From Nyssa sinensis (Eukaryota; Streptophyta; Magnoliopsida; Cornales; Nyssaceae), in contig CM018043.1 in NCBI GenBank assembly GCA_008638375.1, positions 58,223,510-58,287,509 of the forward strand: a DNA stretch of 64,000 nucleotides. The letters run 5' to 3'. The notes under the pieces were generated by a model. That model ran no database searches, was not told where the DNA came from, and saw nothing but the letters and a program-made list of their open reading frames with translations. A program made the position numbers and the translations under genes. Shown here one piece after another: positions 50,727 to 62,540 of this stretch (positions are counted from its first letter, which is position 1; every line of letters begins with the position of its first letter).

Positions 50727-51057
50727 AATTAACACTGAAATTTCTTTGAGAAATATGAATAATTATTTCTTCCATAATAACTGTCCTTCTACATGAGAGT
50801 GCACTTAAGTGCAATGAATTAATAAATAATTTTTTGATAGAAACACAAAGACAGTGTCTAATATTTTATAATACTTACGAATAATTTAGGATCTTCTCAA
50901 TTATTCAATATCAACATCTTGTGGAATATTATCATAAACCAACGCTGTAGCGCATGCCATGGGTTTTTGTACCATTTTTCTTGGTCAACAAGACATTTTG
51001 TCCATCTCATCATTCCAATGTATTTTTGTAAGTATTTAAAGGATATCTCTACATGAC

Positions 51058-51215
51058 GGGCCTCAGTATAACGGTAAAGTTACTCCATTATAACCTAGAG
51101 GTCATGGGTTCAAGTCGTGAAAATATACTCTCAACTTGTGAAAATACGGCTACATACATCTAATCTTCCCCATACCTCATAATGATAGGAACCTTGGACA
51201 CTAGAATTGCCCTTT
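51058..51215 (+). mobile_element. Au-like tRNA-derived SINE
   Basis: GGGCCTCAGTATAACGGTAAAG (A-box region) and GAGGTCATGGGTTCAAGTCG (B box) are followed by GGCTACATACATCTAATC and ACACTAGAATTGCCCTTT, the order expected for Au-type plant SINEs. The target duplication is unclear; GGATATCTC before and GGATATATC after are only a loose match. Confidence 0.65.
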
Positions 51216-52341
51216 CAATTATTGGATATATCCATATTATTATAATTGAATATCACAACATAATAGCCAATAGGGCCGATACCAACTTGTAATACAAAAA
51301 TTGTGTTTGTATCTATGGTACCTGAGTTGTACCAGTCTAGAAATACTGTGAATGATAGCAAGACCTACCAGTCTACAAATACCATCAATGATACCAAAAA
51401 CTAAGCCTATTAACCTAAGATTCCTCCAAATCATGATTTCTTATTTTTTTGGATAAGTTAAAGTTCCTCCAAATCATGATAAACAAAAAAATGGAAACTG
51501 AACTTTCCATCCACCTACGACATTCAAGACAAATCCCTAACAATCACAACATCACACGGTCAACATTATTAATCATGTCCTCCCATGACAGACTTGTTCT
51601 GACACTCATAGACACTGTTCATTTTTATCTCCGTAAAATTGTGTATGAATGTGGGATATTGTCACACAGTGATTAACACTATTGTTCTTCAGCATGCATA
51701 GTTGCATACAAATAAACAAATACTAACATATACATACATATTTCTAGTAAATTAACACAAAAATATGGCCCTGTATGATGCCTAGAGTTTGGGAAGATTC
51801 TAAATCCTGCCCATCAATGTCGATATATAGCATACAAGTAAAATACCCAAAAACTAGGACAAGAAAGAAGGCGATTCAGTGGAGGATTCTAAAAATTACC
51901 AGAATATGCATTACAATTATAGAACTATAACTAAAGCAGAAGTAGTGAGGTATTACAATTTACAAATAAACAGGAGCTGCTAGTACACCTAGAAAGAATT
52001 GGCTCATAAAAACAAAAACAAAAATTATCACCTTAAAACAAAAAGTGATTTACCTGAAAGCAGTTAACAAATAAAAATGATCAATTCCAAAATGGCAAGC
52101 TCTGCTCTTTGCTATAGAGAAGCATAAAACTCAACCACCAAATTCGAAAAATAATTGGTTTTTGATGTTGAAATTATCTAAAACAAAAGTATAAGGGAAA
52201 GGAGGAACAGAGAGAACTATAACTGAACAAATTCAAATATCTAGACGAGAAAAAACTATAAATTTAAAAATTAAAATATGAAAAACAAGAAACAAACGCA
52301 AAATAACGAGAAACCCTAGAAGAGAAACAAAACCCCCGTAC

Positions 52342-52560
52342 CTGGAAACCGTCAGTACGATTCGGGGAATGAAGCGAATAAGGGCAATATGCGCAATTGT
52401 TAAAAAGAAGCCGCCTCCTACCTCTTACTGTTAGTAATCAATCAGTAATCACCACCAAAAAGAAGGGCTGGGGTGGGTCTCTTTCTCTTTAGCTCCGCCA
52501 GCTGCGACGTCGATACACCCAAATTCCGGACTCCGCAGTCAAGTCACCCGCCCCCTATAT
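52342..52560 (-). promoter_or_regulatory. Presumed first exon and promoter of the coiled-coil gene
   Basis: GC content rises sharply (CGACGTCGATACACCC, TCCGGACTCCGCAGTC). On the minus strand TTTCCAG/GTACGGG is a good donor. Taken together with the acceptor near 48233 this suggests a noncoding first exon. No transcript evidence is available. Confidence 0.35.
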
Positions 52561-52918
52561 GTACTGTGTATGCATAATTATGAAACGAAAAGGAACGACA
52601 GATCGAAAATTGGGCTCTAAATTTATGAGAAACTAAAAGAAAGGATTTTACCGATTTAGGCCACTATCTTGAAAAATAAAATTTTAATTTTTAAAAAAAT
52701 TAAAATTAATCAATTAATATTATTATAAAGGACTTTAATTAAAGAGTCAGGAAACAAAAAAACATAAAATTTATGGAGATTCTTTTTATAAAAGTATGAT
52801 AAAATTTGTGTGAAAAATCCTATTTTAAAAATAATTAAGAAAAAAATTAAATTTCAAGATTTTAGAACTACCTCTAAGATGACCATTAAATCTATAAATA
52901 CATACATACATACATATA

Positions 52919-53095
52919 TATATTTATATATTTACATATATATATATTTAAAAATATAAAAGAAAATTAAAAACATTAGGTACTATTAGAAAAAAAAATA
53001 ACAACATATTTATATATTTACATATATATATATATATTTAAAAATATAAAAGAAAATTAAAAACATTAGGTACTATTAGAAAAAAAAATAACAAC
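52919..53095 (+). repeat. 90-base tandem duplication beside the copia element
   Basis: TATTTAAAAATATAAAAGAA...ACATTAGGTACTATTAG...AATAACAAC occurs twice with a step of 90 bases (ATTAGG ends at 52980 and 53070), nearly identical. The second copy ends about 20 bases before the copia 5' LTR. Confidence 0.85.
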
Positions 53096-53117
53096 GGATG
53101 AAGTCTTTCTTCCTTCC

Positions 53118-53340
53118 TAACATCAGTCATAGGATTGTAAATTCAAAATAGCTGTACAGCTTGTAACAGCCCGTCAGTTTCTCTCTTTTGGATTCATTCA
53201 AAATAGTTGTTCCTTATAGTTAGGAAATAGTTTCAAACTACTCTATATTTTAGGATCTTAAATAAGTGTTTGTTATCCTGTATGTGTATTTAACTACTGC
53301 TAAATGGATATGAAAGAGATCTGATTTCCACATTCTGTCA
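53118..53340 (+). repeat. Copia 5' LTR
   Basis: Begins TAACATCA and ends TTCTGTCA. Twelve differences from the 3' LTR, all transitions (see findings). Confidence 0.93.
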
Positions 53341-53356
53341 TGGTATCAGAGCAACC
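53341..53356 (+). promoter_or_regulatory. Primer binding site, initiator-Met tRNA
   Basis: TGGTATCAGAGC begins directly after the 5' LTR, the classic plant copia primer site. Confidence 0.92.
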
Positions 53357-53420
53357 ACAAGTCGTATAAGTCGATCCCCCTTTTTTTTTTTTTTTTCTCT
53401 TCCCCTGTTCTTCAGCCCTC

Positions 53421-56400
53421 ATGGCTGCCGAATCTGACCCTACAACCATCCTCAACACCAATGAACCACACCCCACTCTTATCAGCATCAACGTTGCTGC
53501 TCAAGCCCCTCTCAAACTCACCTCTACCAATTACCTCTCCTGGAAACTGCAGTTCCGAACCCTCTTCATTGGCTATGACCTTCTTGGCTAAATTGATGGC
53601 TCCAAACCATGTCCGTCAGCCACCTTAGCCCAAGCCAATACCACCAGATCCAATCCCAGTTACATTCTCTGGACCAAACAGGACCAGCTAATCCTCAACG
53701 CTATCATTGGCTCCATCTCACCCACCATTATTCCCTTCATAGCTCAAGCAACAACCTCTCGACAAGCCTGGACAATTCTCGCCAACACCTATGCTAAGCC
53801 CTCCCGTGGTCGCATCAAACAAATCAAAAACCAACTCAAAAACACCACTAAAGGCTCCCTTGACATCATTGAGTTTATGCAAACCATCAAAACTCGAGCA
53901 GACGATCTTGCTCTTCTTGGAGCCTCCATGGATGAAGAAGAAATTACAGACAAAATCCTCGATGGTCTCGGTGATGATTACAAAGAATTAGTCCGCGCGG
54001 TCCAAGCCAGAGATACCTCTATCACTTTTGAAGAACTTCACGAAAAACTCCTCAATTTTGAAGCCTCTCTTCAAACCTTTCCAACCGAGCCCTACCAGTT
54101 TCCAGCTATTGCAAATCCCACATACAGAACCAACAACACAAACTGGCGTCTTTCTCCACCACCACGCACTACAACCACCTAACTCGCGCCCATCCTTTAA
54201 CTCAACCAACTGCCTACCTGCTGCAACCAATACAGGACCCTATTCATCACAGGGCCCTCGTCCTCCTCCCAGACCATACCTTGGTCATTGCTAAATTTGC
54301 AGGATTCAGGGTCACACTGCCAAACGGTGTCCTTCCTTTCGCCTCGTACCAGTTCACCTTTCCCCCACCTCTAACTCTTCCCAACAAGGCACACCTATGG
54401 CAACCACAAGCTCACCTTGCCACCAATCCTTCTACCACGCCAGCCTGGCTTTTGGACAGCGGTGCATCACACCATGTCACGACTGATCTCAGCAACCTCT
54501 CCCTGCATGCTCCATACATTGGCATTGATGACATCATGATCGGAGATGGCTCCAATCTTCCTATCACCCACACTGGTTCCACCTCTCTCACAACTCCTCA
54601 CAATACCTTTACATTAAACAATGTTCTCTGTGTTTCCTCTATGAAAAAGAACCTAATCTCTATATCAAAATTTTGCCTTTCTAACAATGTTTCCATAGAG
54701 TTCTTACCATCTTCTTTTCTTGTGAAGGACCTTCGAACCGGGGCAACACTGCTGCAGGGACGAACTAAAGATGGTGTATATGAGTGGCCAACCTCATCCC
54801 CTTTGATTGCCTTCTCCATAATAAAGACCACTTCCGTCAACTAGCACCATAGATTAGGACATCCAGCTTTTCCAATTCTTAAACATATTGTTTCTAGCAA
54901 TAATTTAGGCTTATCTTCTTCTGTATCTCCTGATTTCTCATGTAATGCTTGTCTTTGCAATAAAAGCCACAAGATGTCTTTCTCCAACTCTACCATTGTC
55001 TCTACTAAACCTCTTGAAATCATATTTTCTGATGTTTGGACCTCTCCCATTTTCTCACATAATGGCTTTAAATATTATGTAATCTTCATTGATCACTTCA
55101 CTAAATATATCTGGTTTTACCCACTCAAAAACAAATCTGATGTTAAAGAAGTCTTTATAAGATTCAAAGCCATTGTAGAAAAACACTTCAAATCACCCAT
55201 CAAAACCCTCTACTCTGACAACGATGGTGAGTACATCTCCCTAGCTAATTTTCTTTCCACCAATGGTATCTCTCATCTCACCACTCCACCTCACACACTT
55301 GAACACAATGGTTACTCCGAAAGAAGGCACCTTCATATCGTCGAAACAGGCCTTGCCCTCCTCACTCATGCTTCTTTACTCTTCTCCTACTAGACTTATG
55401 CCTTTGCCACAACCGTCTACCTCATCAGTCGAATGCCCACTCCCACTTTAAATCTCTCCTCACCTTACCACAAAATATTTCCGACAGCACCAAATTACTC
55501 CAAATTGCGGGTCTTTAGCTGCTTATGCTACCATTGGCTCCGACCTTACACATCACACAAACTTGAATCACGGTCCAAGCCGTGTGTTTTCCTTGGGTAC
55601 TCTCTCACTCAAAGTGCATACTACTGCCTTGACCCTTCAACCTCAAGACTCTATGTCTCAAGACATGTCCAATTTGTTGAATCTCAGTTTCCCTACTCTT
55701 CCCTATCTGGTCCGTCCTCTAGTCCTCATCCCACCACCATTACCACTTGGATTCCTGCACCAATTCGAGTTATCTCACCTTCTTCCCAGCCACCACTCCC
55801 TACACCATCTAAAGTCATCGTCCCTCAGCACCCTCTATGTGCAGCTCCAAGCACACCCTCCCGTACACGTTCCCTCCACCACCACAACCCAACCCTCGCA
55901 CCCAACCTCAACTTCCTTGACATCCTCCACCAATCCAACCCCATCACCACGTATCCCAACGTCACCTCCTCCTAACTCAACCAAAACTCATCCTCTTCCA
56001 ACTCACTCAATGATCACCCGAGCCAAGAACCACATTCATAAACCAATAACTAAGCTGAACCTTTATACCCAACTCTCACAATCCAACGACCTTGAACCAA
56101 CAACCGTGACTAAAGCCCTTCTAGATCCAAAGTGGCATCAAGCCATGTCTGATGAATTTGATGCTTTAGTTAGAAATGGAACATGGGAACTTGTTCCACC
56201 TGATTCTCCCCAGAACATAGTTGGGTGTAAATGGATTTTTCAAATTAAACGTAACTCTGATGGCTCCATTGACAGGTTCAAAGCACGTCTGGTCGCAAAA
56301 GGATTTCATCAAAGACCCAGAGTCGATTATCTAGACACTTTTAAGCCTTGTTGTAAAACCGACCACAGTTCGTGTTGTCCTCAGTCTTGCTGTATCTCGG

Positions 56401-57619
56401 GGTTGGTCCTTACACCAACTTGATGTTAACAACGCCTTTCTCCAAGGACACCTTTCCAAGCATGTCTATATGCAGCAACCACCAGGTTTTATTGATCAAG
56501 ATCATCCATCCTACGTCTGTAAACTTCGAAAGGCAATCTATGGCCTCAAACAAGCTCCTAGAGCATGGTATCATAAACTCCGCACTTTCCTTCTTCACTT
56601 TGGCTTCAAGAATTCTCATGCAGATACCTCACTCTTTGTTCTCACTACTGCTGGACATATTATGTATATCCTTGTCTATGTGGATGACTTAATAATAACT
56701 GGTGACAACTCTCAGATGATCGCCTCATTTGTTGATGTTCTTGCTCATCAGTTTTCAATTAAGGATCTTGGACAACTCTCTTATTTCTTGGGCGTGGAGG
56801 TCGTCCCAAATCAGCATGGTATTTTACTGTCTCAACGGCGCTACCTTCTGGATATTCTGGCTCGCACTCATATGACTAATGCCAAACCTGTGCTCAATCC
56901 CATTCCAACTAGCCCACCCTTGTTAAAATCAGGCTCTCCTTTGTCTGATCCCACAGAGTACAGAACAGTTGTTGGCAGCCTTCAGTGTCTCTTAATTACA
57001 AGATCAGACCTTGCATTTGCGGTTAACAAGCTCTCTCAGTACATGCACACTCCAACAACCGACCATTGGAGCTTTGTTAAACGTCTATTACGCTATCTGT
57101 GTGGAACTATTAATGACGGCCTCCAAATACATCGCCAGTCCCCATTAAATCTACACGCCTATTCAGACGCAGATTGGGCAGGTGACAAGGATGATTTTTC
57201 ATCTACCAGTGCTTATGTCATCTATCTTGGTCATAATCCAGTCTCCTAGAGTTTTACGAAGCAGAACAAGATCTTCCACTGAAGCTGAATACAGGTCAGT
57301 AGCTAATGCAGCTGCTAAACTCAACTGGCTTTGTTATCTCCTAACTAATCTTGGTGTTCAACTACCTTGCTGTCCAGTCTTATACTGTGACAATGTTGGT
57401 GCTACCCAACTCTGCTCCAACCCCGTGTTTCACTCTAGAATGAAACATGTTGCCATCGATTATCACTTCATCAGGGACCATGTACAAAATGGTGTCCTTC
57501 GTGTTGCTCATGTATCTTCAGCAGATCAACTTGTAGATGCACTCACCAAGCCTCTTCCCCGTGCTCGTTTTCTTGATCTCAAATCCAAGATTAGACTTCT
57601 ATCTCGAACTCCATCTTGA
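53421..57619 (+). pseudogene. Decayed copia gag-pol
   Basis: Starts at an ATG (MAAESDPTT...). Blocks in order: gag (to about 54180) with an early stop at 53589; CCHC zinc knuckle near 54289-54330, with a stop codon between its first two cysteines (54292); protease with DSGASHHV (about 54456); a stop at the WHHRLGHP-type pre-integrase site (about 54844); integrase with acidic residues in SDVW, YSDNDGEY and the LEHNGYSE segment; a stop near 55393; reverse transcriptase with YVDD at 56677-56688 and a frameshift near 56346; RNase H with YSDADWAGD and SADQLVDALTKPL, a stop near 57247 and a short deletion just after. Frame also changes between gag and protease. Several stops fit TGG to TAG or CAA to TAA changes. 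Confidence 0.92.
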
Positions 57620-57626
57620 AGGGGCA
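57618..57626 (+). promoter_or_regulatory. Polypurine tract
   Basis: GAAGGGGC lies immediately before the 3' LTR and overlaps the pol stop codon. Confidence 0.8.
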
Positions 57627-57849
57627 TAACATCAATCATAGGATTGTAAATTCAAAATAGTTGTACAGCTTGTAGCAGCCCGTCAGTTTCTCTCTTTTGG
57701 ATTCATTCAAAATAGCTGTTCCTTATAATTAGGAAACAGTTTCAAACTGCTCTATACTTTAGGATCTCAAACAAGTGTTTGTTATCCTGTATGTGTATTT
57801 AACTACTGCCAAATGGATATGAAAGGGATCTGATTTCCACATTCTGTCA
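57627..57849 (+). repeat. Copia 3' LTR
   Basis: Same length and ends as the 5' LTR; the matching CTTCC target copy follows. Confidence 0.93.
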
Positions 57850-57854
57850 CTTCC

Positions 57855-58303
57855 TTCCTTTTGTGAGGTGGGATCAGGCCCATAAAAACAAATTTAAGTA
57901 GTAGTCACTAGTCATAGGCATGGTGTAAAATCGTAGTCTTAAAGATTAGATTAATAATTAAGTGTATAAAAAAATGATTATTTAGTACCGATGAGAAGAA
58001 GTTAATATATGTTTACAGAAAGATCGAGATTATATCTAAGTACTGTAAACATTCATTTTTTACATAAAACTGTTTGGGATTCTGTTTCGAGAGCAACTTT
58101 TAATGTTTTAACAATTTAAAACATGAATCTATATTGAAAAATTGTTTGACTTACAAGTTAGGTCCTAGAAGTACATTGGGATAAAGCCCAAGACGCTAGA
58201 ATGAAGAAGCTGCATATTCCAGCTTCAAATTCGGCGGCCAAATTTTATATTTTGCCCTTTTCAATTATACTTTTACCAGTTTTCATCATATATATATATA
58301 TAT
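57855..58303. other. Intergenic DNA
   Basis: AT-rich, nothing recognised. The frame starting at 58201 is not supported by any family. Confidence 0.5.
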
Positions 58304-58960
58304 TGATATACCACTATGTGACACACCAATCACTACATGACACGTGTAACTGCAGGTCGGCTTATGCTCAATCATTCAGTTCATGCTCGGCCATATAACT
58401 TGTGCTTGGTCATTCAGTTCATGCTCGGCCATATAACTTGTGCTTGGTCATTCAGTTCATGCTCGGCCATATAACTTGTGCTCGGTTTTTCAGTTCATGC
58501 TCGGTCATATAACTTGTGCTACCCATATGGACCGAGCTCATAATATCAAAGCAGGACTGCTCTCCTACAAAGCTAATGTATATAGATGCAAGCCTGCAGT
58601 ACAACACATCAATGATTAGACCTAATCACCGCCTCAATGAGCACCGAGCAGGAAATAAGGAAACTATCTCCAACAAGGAAACTGCCACACTGAGTTATCA
58701 TATTCAACAAGGTAACTGATATCTCCGAAGATCCAATCCCTATATTCATGGCTCCAAATCCTAATCAACTTGGGAGAGTTATTGCCTATAAATTCAACCC
58801 TAAAGGTACGCTTTACTTTCATGCTCATTATTTGGCTTTCATTATAGTTCTTCAATTCAGTTATTGACTTAAGTATCGGAGCGGCTACCGCCGGAGCCAA
58901 CCCGGTGGTCCTCTGATCTTGTGTTTCGAGTGTTTCGCAGGAAGCTGAGCTTGAATCCTA
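58304..58960 (+). repeat. Possible solo LTR of another retrotransposon
   Basis: The stretch is less AT-rich than its surroundings. It starts with TGATATACCACTATGTGACAC and later has TTGACTTAAGTATCGGAGCGGCTACC...CCCGGTGGTCCTCTGATCTTG, text typical of the 3' part of plant LTRs. No primer site or coding region follows. Boundaries are approximate. Confidence 0.4.
58376..58523 (+). repeat. 38-bp minisatellite, four units
   Basis: TCAGTTCATGCTCGG(C/T)CATATAAC starts at 58376, 58414, 58452 and 58490, exactly 38 bases apart. The middle two units are almost identical; the last is truncated after TTGTGCT. Confidence 0.92.
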
Positions 58961-59266
58961 CGTGGGCCAAAAAGTGCAGCATCATATATATATATATATA
59001 TTATAATATACATTATCATATTATACAACACCATAGAATATATTATATACATATTTAAAAATAATTTCATATAGCATGTGATAAACATACCCAAATTATT
59101 TAATAAATAAAAAAAGATTAAAAAAAAAACATTACATAGTTAAAATTACTTTTGAATAATTTTATCAAAGATCTAATTATATCAATCCAAACACCAAACT
59201 GATTATCTCAAAATCACTTTTGTTTAAAATCAATTCTCCTTCACCCAAACAGACACATAGTTAGTA

Positions 59267-59319
<53 letters not shown>

Positions 59320-60680
59320 TTAAGGAGTAAATTCATAGACCTTTAAAGAGAAGTTTGAGTTTTATTCTTTCTTATAAATTATGTCCTAGGCATCTAAGGG
59401 TTGTTGAGTGCTTCTCCAACTGTTTTCCTGTAGGCTGTTCTCCCCTAAATGACATTTGACCCTCTTAATTTAATAGGCAACAAACAACGTCAGCTGCCCA
59501 TTAGAGACACAAAAAAAATTACTCAAACTTAGACCTGGCAAAATGGACGAGTTTGGTCGGGTTGAAAACGGGTCAGACCCATATATGATCCACATCTAAA
59601 CAGGTCCATTACGGGTTGAGTTAAACTAGTGATTGCACTTCGGTACTCCAATCAATTAAGCAACCATTAATTAGCAATGGAAGTATTAATTAGACTAGAA
59701 AGTTGCATCACACCACACGCACAAACAATCAACCAAAACATAAGAATGATTAATTACACTCCCCCGTCCTTGAACTCTTTTTTTTTCCTTATTTACAAAT
59801 ATAACTTATAAATAAGTCTAACTCATTATTGAAAAATCATCCATACCACTAACAAGTACAGTTTGAAAAATCAACATAAATATCACTTACAAACCAACCC
59901 ATTCCGTTACCAAAAAATCAATCATACCGTCAATAGGTATTCTAATCTATGACTAAAAAATTAACATAATACTACACACTTCTATTTTAAGGAGATTTGA
60001 AACTATGCCCTCTCATAAGAAAAGAGGTGAGATGTCACTTGACCGTTGAGAACTTGGGTATTAAATTTGAAAAAAAAATTCAATACTCGCGAAACATATA
60101 CTCTCAATGATGAAATGATGTACCACATGTATACAATAAACATGTGACACATCATCTCAGGCTTGAAAATACATATACCGAGAGTATAGATTAATTTCAC
60201 ATTAAATCCTTGACCTGACCGACCACTTAAAATGTCATGGCAACACTTCTATTATTGTGCTACAATGGTTATGACCCAAGAAGAAAATTTTGTTTTCTGA
60301 GAAAAAATTGGGAGAGTTGGTATGATGATGACCCATTTGAAAAAATGGAGGGCGGCTTTAGTTTCTATGCTCTTAATTAAGCCTTTGGAATCAAGGTCCT
60401 CAACACCTACCAGCCCAAATTGAATTTTGTCCCCCATGGAATCTTCCCAACTTATGATTCAACTAAATCAGAGACCAACACAGAAACTTCCCCAACCTTG
60501 TCCTTGATTGCACTTGGGAGTCTTGGTCAAAAAAATATGGTGGGAGTGTATATTTGTCACGTTTAAACCAAGTAACCCTTTAATTTTTATTCTCTTTGCA
60601 CAGAAAAATAGTCTTCTCATTTCTTCTCTTTTCACATTTTCTGATCAGCTTTAGAGCTCAAGGTTTTCTATATAACAACA
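58961..60680. other. Intergenic DNA
   Basis: Contains a long (TA)n run (59270-59318). No gene recognised. Confidence 0.5.
59270..59318. repeat. (TA)n microsatellite
   Basis: About 24 uninterrupted TA units. Confidence 0.9.
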
Positions 60681-60689
60681 AATGCCTAG

Positions 60690-61465
60690 AGTAACTCTAA
60701 TCCATCCTTCAAATTTGAAAGTTGACAAAAAAATTTGAAAATAATCTTTAAATTACTATTCATCCTCTAATCATTTTTTTAATAATTTCAAACTAATAAT
60801 TAATTATTTTTATATCATTTAAATAAATATTTTAAAATTTAAATTAATTTATCAATAAATTAATTTTAATTTAAATTATTTATTTTTTAGTTTAGAATTT
60901 GAACATGAGATGCGTCATGTGAAAAAGGTTTTGAAATATGTTACCAAGTCATGATGTTACGAGTTGAAAATGAACGTAACAAATTACGACTTAAACATAA
61001 AAAACAAGAAAAAGAATTTACGAAGAAAGATCTTAATTCTAATAGCTTTAGCCGTGACTAATGGATCATCAAATGGTTTTAGTCACTACAATTTGAGTAG
61101 CTTTAGCCAATATAATGGTGGGTATGGAGGAGGTGACTTACCACCTTACTAGTGCTTGTAATTTTTGTAATTTCATAAGTCTTAGCTATTATATATTTTT
61201 ATTAGTTTTTTAATGTACTTTATCTTTTAAATATATTTTATAAATTTTTAATGCGTTTTTAATTCTTTACTAATGTAGTTTAATTTGAATTTCTTGGATA
61301 TATCATAAAGTTTTAATAAAAAAAAAGTGATAAATAATTAAATTTTGAATAAATATATGTTATATAATTACATTTTGAACATAAAAAATATTATTAAAAG
61401 TGAGATATGAAAATGAATAGTAATTTTAAGGTTGGTATGACTAGAATAAAAATATGGAACCATCA
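60690..61465. mobile_element. Possible degenerate TIR element
   Basis: TAGAGTAACTCTAATCCATCCTTCAAATTT on the left loosely mirrors AATTTTAAGGTTGGTATGACTAGAATAA near 61418-61449. The end text resembles the GAGCAACTC family at 28.9 kb. The small frame at 60964-61152 ends in a Ser/Tyr/Gly-rich stretch and is not recognised. Confidence 0.35.
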
Positions 61466-61805
61466 TTTTCAAATTTAAAGAAAATGGGAAAATGAAGATG
61501 AAAATAAAGAATGTTGAATGAAAATTCACTGTCTTTTTCTTCAAATTGTTCAATGGTGGACCGAGCTATGACTTGCTCCATGTTTTTCTCTAGCTGCCCT
61601 CGATCACAATTAGTCTATTATACTTGTGTGACGGTTTCTATCATTTTAATAATATAATAAATTTTGTGTGAATCTTACAAAATATTAAAATCGACGGCGA
61701 ACTTATGAGATAATTTTTATCAAAGATAGATTACCTCCACCATCTCATTAGGAGGCTTTCAACTACAATATTTGATCAGTACAGTATGTGAACACACACA
61801 CACAC

Positions 61806-61841
<36 letters not shown>

Positions 61842-62283
61842 CAATGGTTAGGCCTGTGATTACCCATGCAGGGTTATTATTAAATAGCAAATGAACCAAG
61901 CGCTTGTGTCGGATGAATCAGCAAAAGGGCAAGTAGCCATCTGGTAGAATAGTTATGATTAATTATCTTGGAATCAACCACGGATTGTTTTCTAATAGAT
62001 TAGGATTCTGTAACTTTAACCAATTATTAAGGTCAAGTCCACTCGCCATTAACGTCTTTTTTTTTTTTTTTCCCTAAAGCAATGCATGATATGTCACTTT
62101 AATGCTTTCATGCCACCTTTGTTCTTTAAAGAAATCTTTTGAAAGGATGAGAATAAAGTGAAAAGTTTTATGAAAACAACAACAACAAATCTAATCAATA
62201 TAAATATGAAGAATTATAATAATAAGGGAAGACCATTCCACTAAGTTAATTTAAAGAGTTTCTAATGCAACACATGAAGATAA

Positions 62284-62325
<42 letters not shown>

Positions 62326-62354
62326 TAGTCTAAGTACATAATTTGAAGAAGTGG

Positions 62355-62540
62355 CATATTTTTTTATTATTTATGCTTTCTAAATTTATTTTTCAAATTT
62401 CTATCTCAAATAATATAACACTAAAATGATAAAATTATATTAATTACATAATTTTAAATATTATTAATAATCTAATATTATGTCAATCTAATATTATTTT
62501 AAATAAAAATTTAATATACAATTTTGAAAAGCGTAGTTTA
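62355..62540. mobile_element. ATGCTA-type MITE, truncated copy E
   Basis: GGCATATTTTTTTATTATTTATGC...CAAATTTCTATCTCAAATAATATAACACTAAAATGA on the left resembles the family arm. The right arm (ATTATTTTAAATAAAAATTTAATATACAATTTTGAAAA) is weaker. Confidence 0.4.

Larger units (their letters stand above)
48233..52341 (-). other. Presumed 5' UTR intron of the coiled-coil gene
   Basis: The acceptor at 48233 and the donor at 52341 would frame a 4.1 kb intron. It carries a Tourist-like MITE (49900-50168), an Au-like SINE (51058-51215), (CA)n at 50691-50718 and several AT-rich pieces. No other coding exon was recognised on either strand. The pairing of these two sites is inference. Confidence 0.4.
53118..57849 (+). 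mobile_element. Full-length Ty1/copia LTR retrotransposon, coding-defective
   Basis: 4732 bp, flanked by the 5-bp target duplication CTTCC (53113-53117 and 57850-57854). It has two 223-bp LTRs, an initiator-Met primer site, a polypurine tract, and gag, protease, integrase, reverse transcriptase and RNase H blocks in copia order. The C-rich coding strand contrasts with the AT-rich surroundings. In-frame stops and frameshifts show that this copy cannot make its own proteins. Confidence 0.95.

Noticed and set aside
53118..57849. Possibility that the copia element is autonomous
   Set aside because: Several in-frame stops (for example 53589, 54292, near 54844, 55393 and 57247) and frameshifts in gag/protease, reverse transcriptase and RNase H exclude it.
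60964..61152. Small frame ending in a Ser/Tyr/Gly-rich tail
   Set aside because: Inside a probable degenerate transposon; the tail is simple sequence and the first half is Lys/Ile/Leu-rich by composition.
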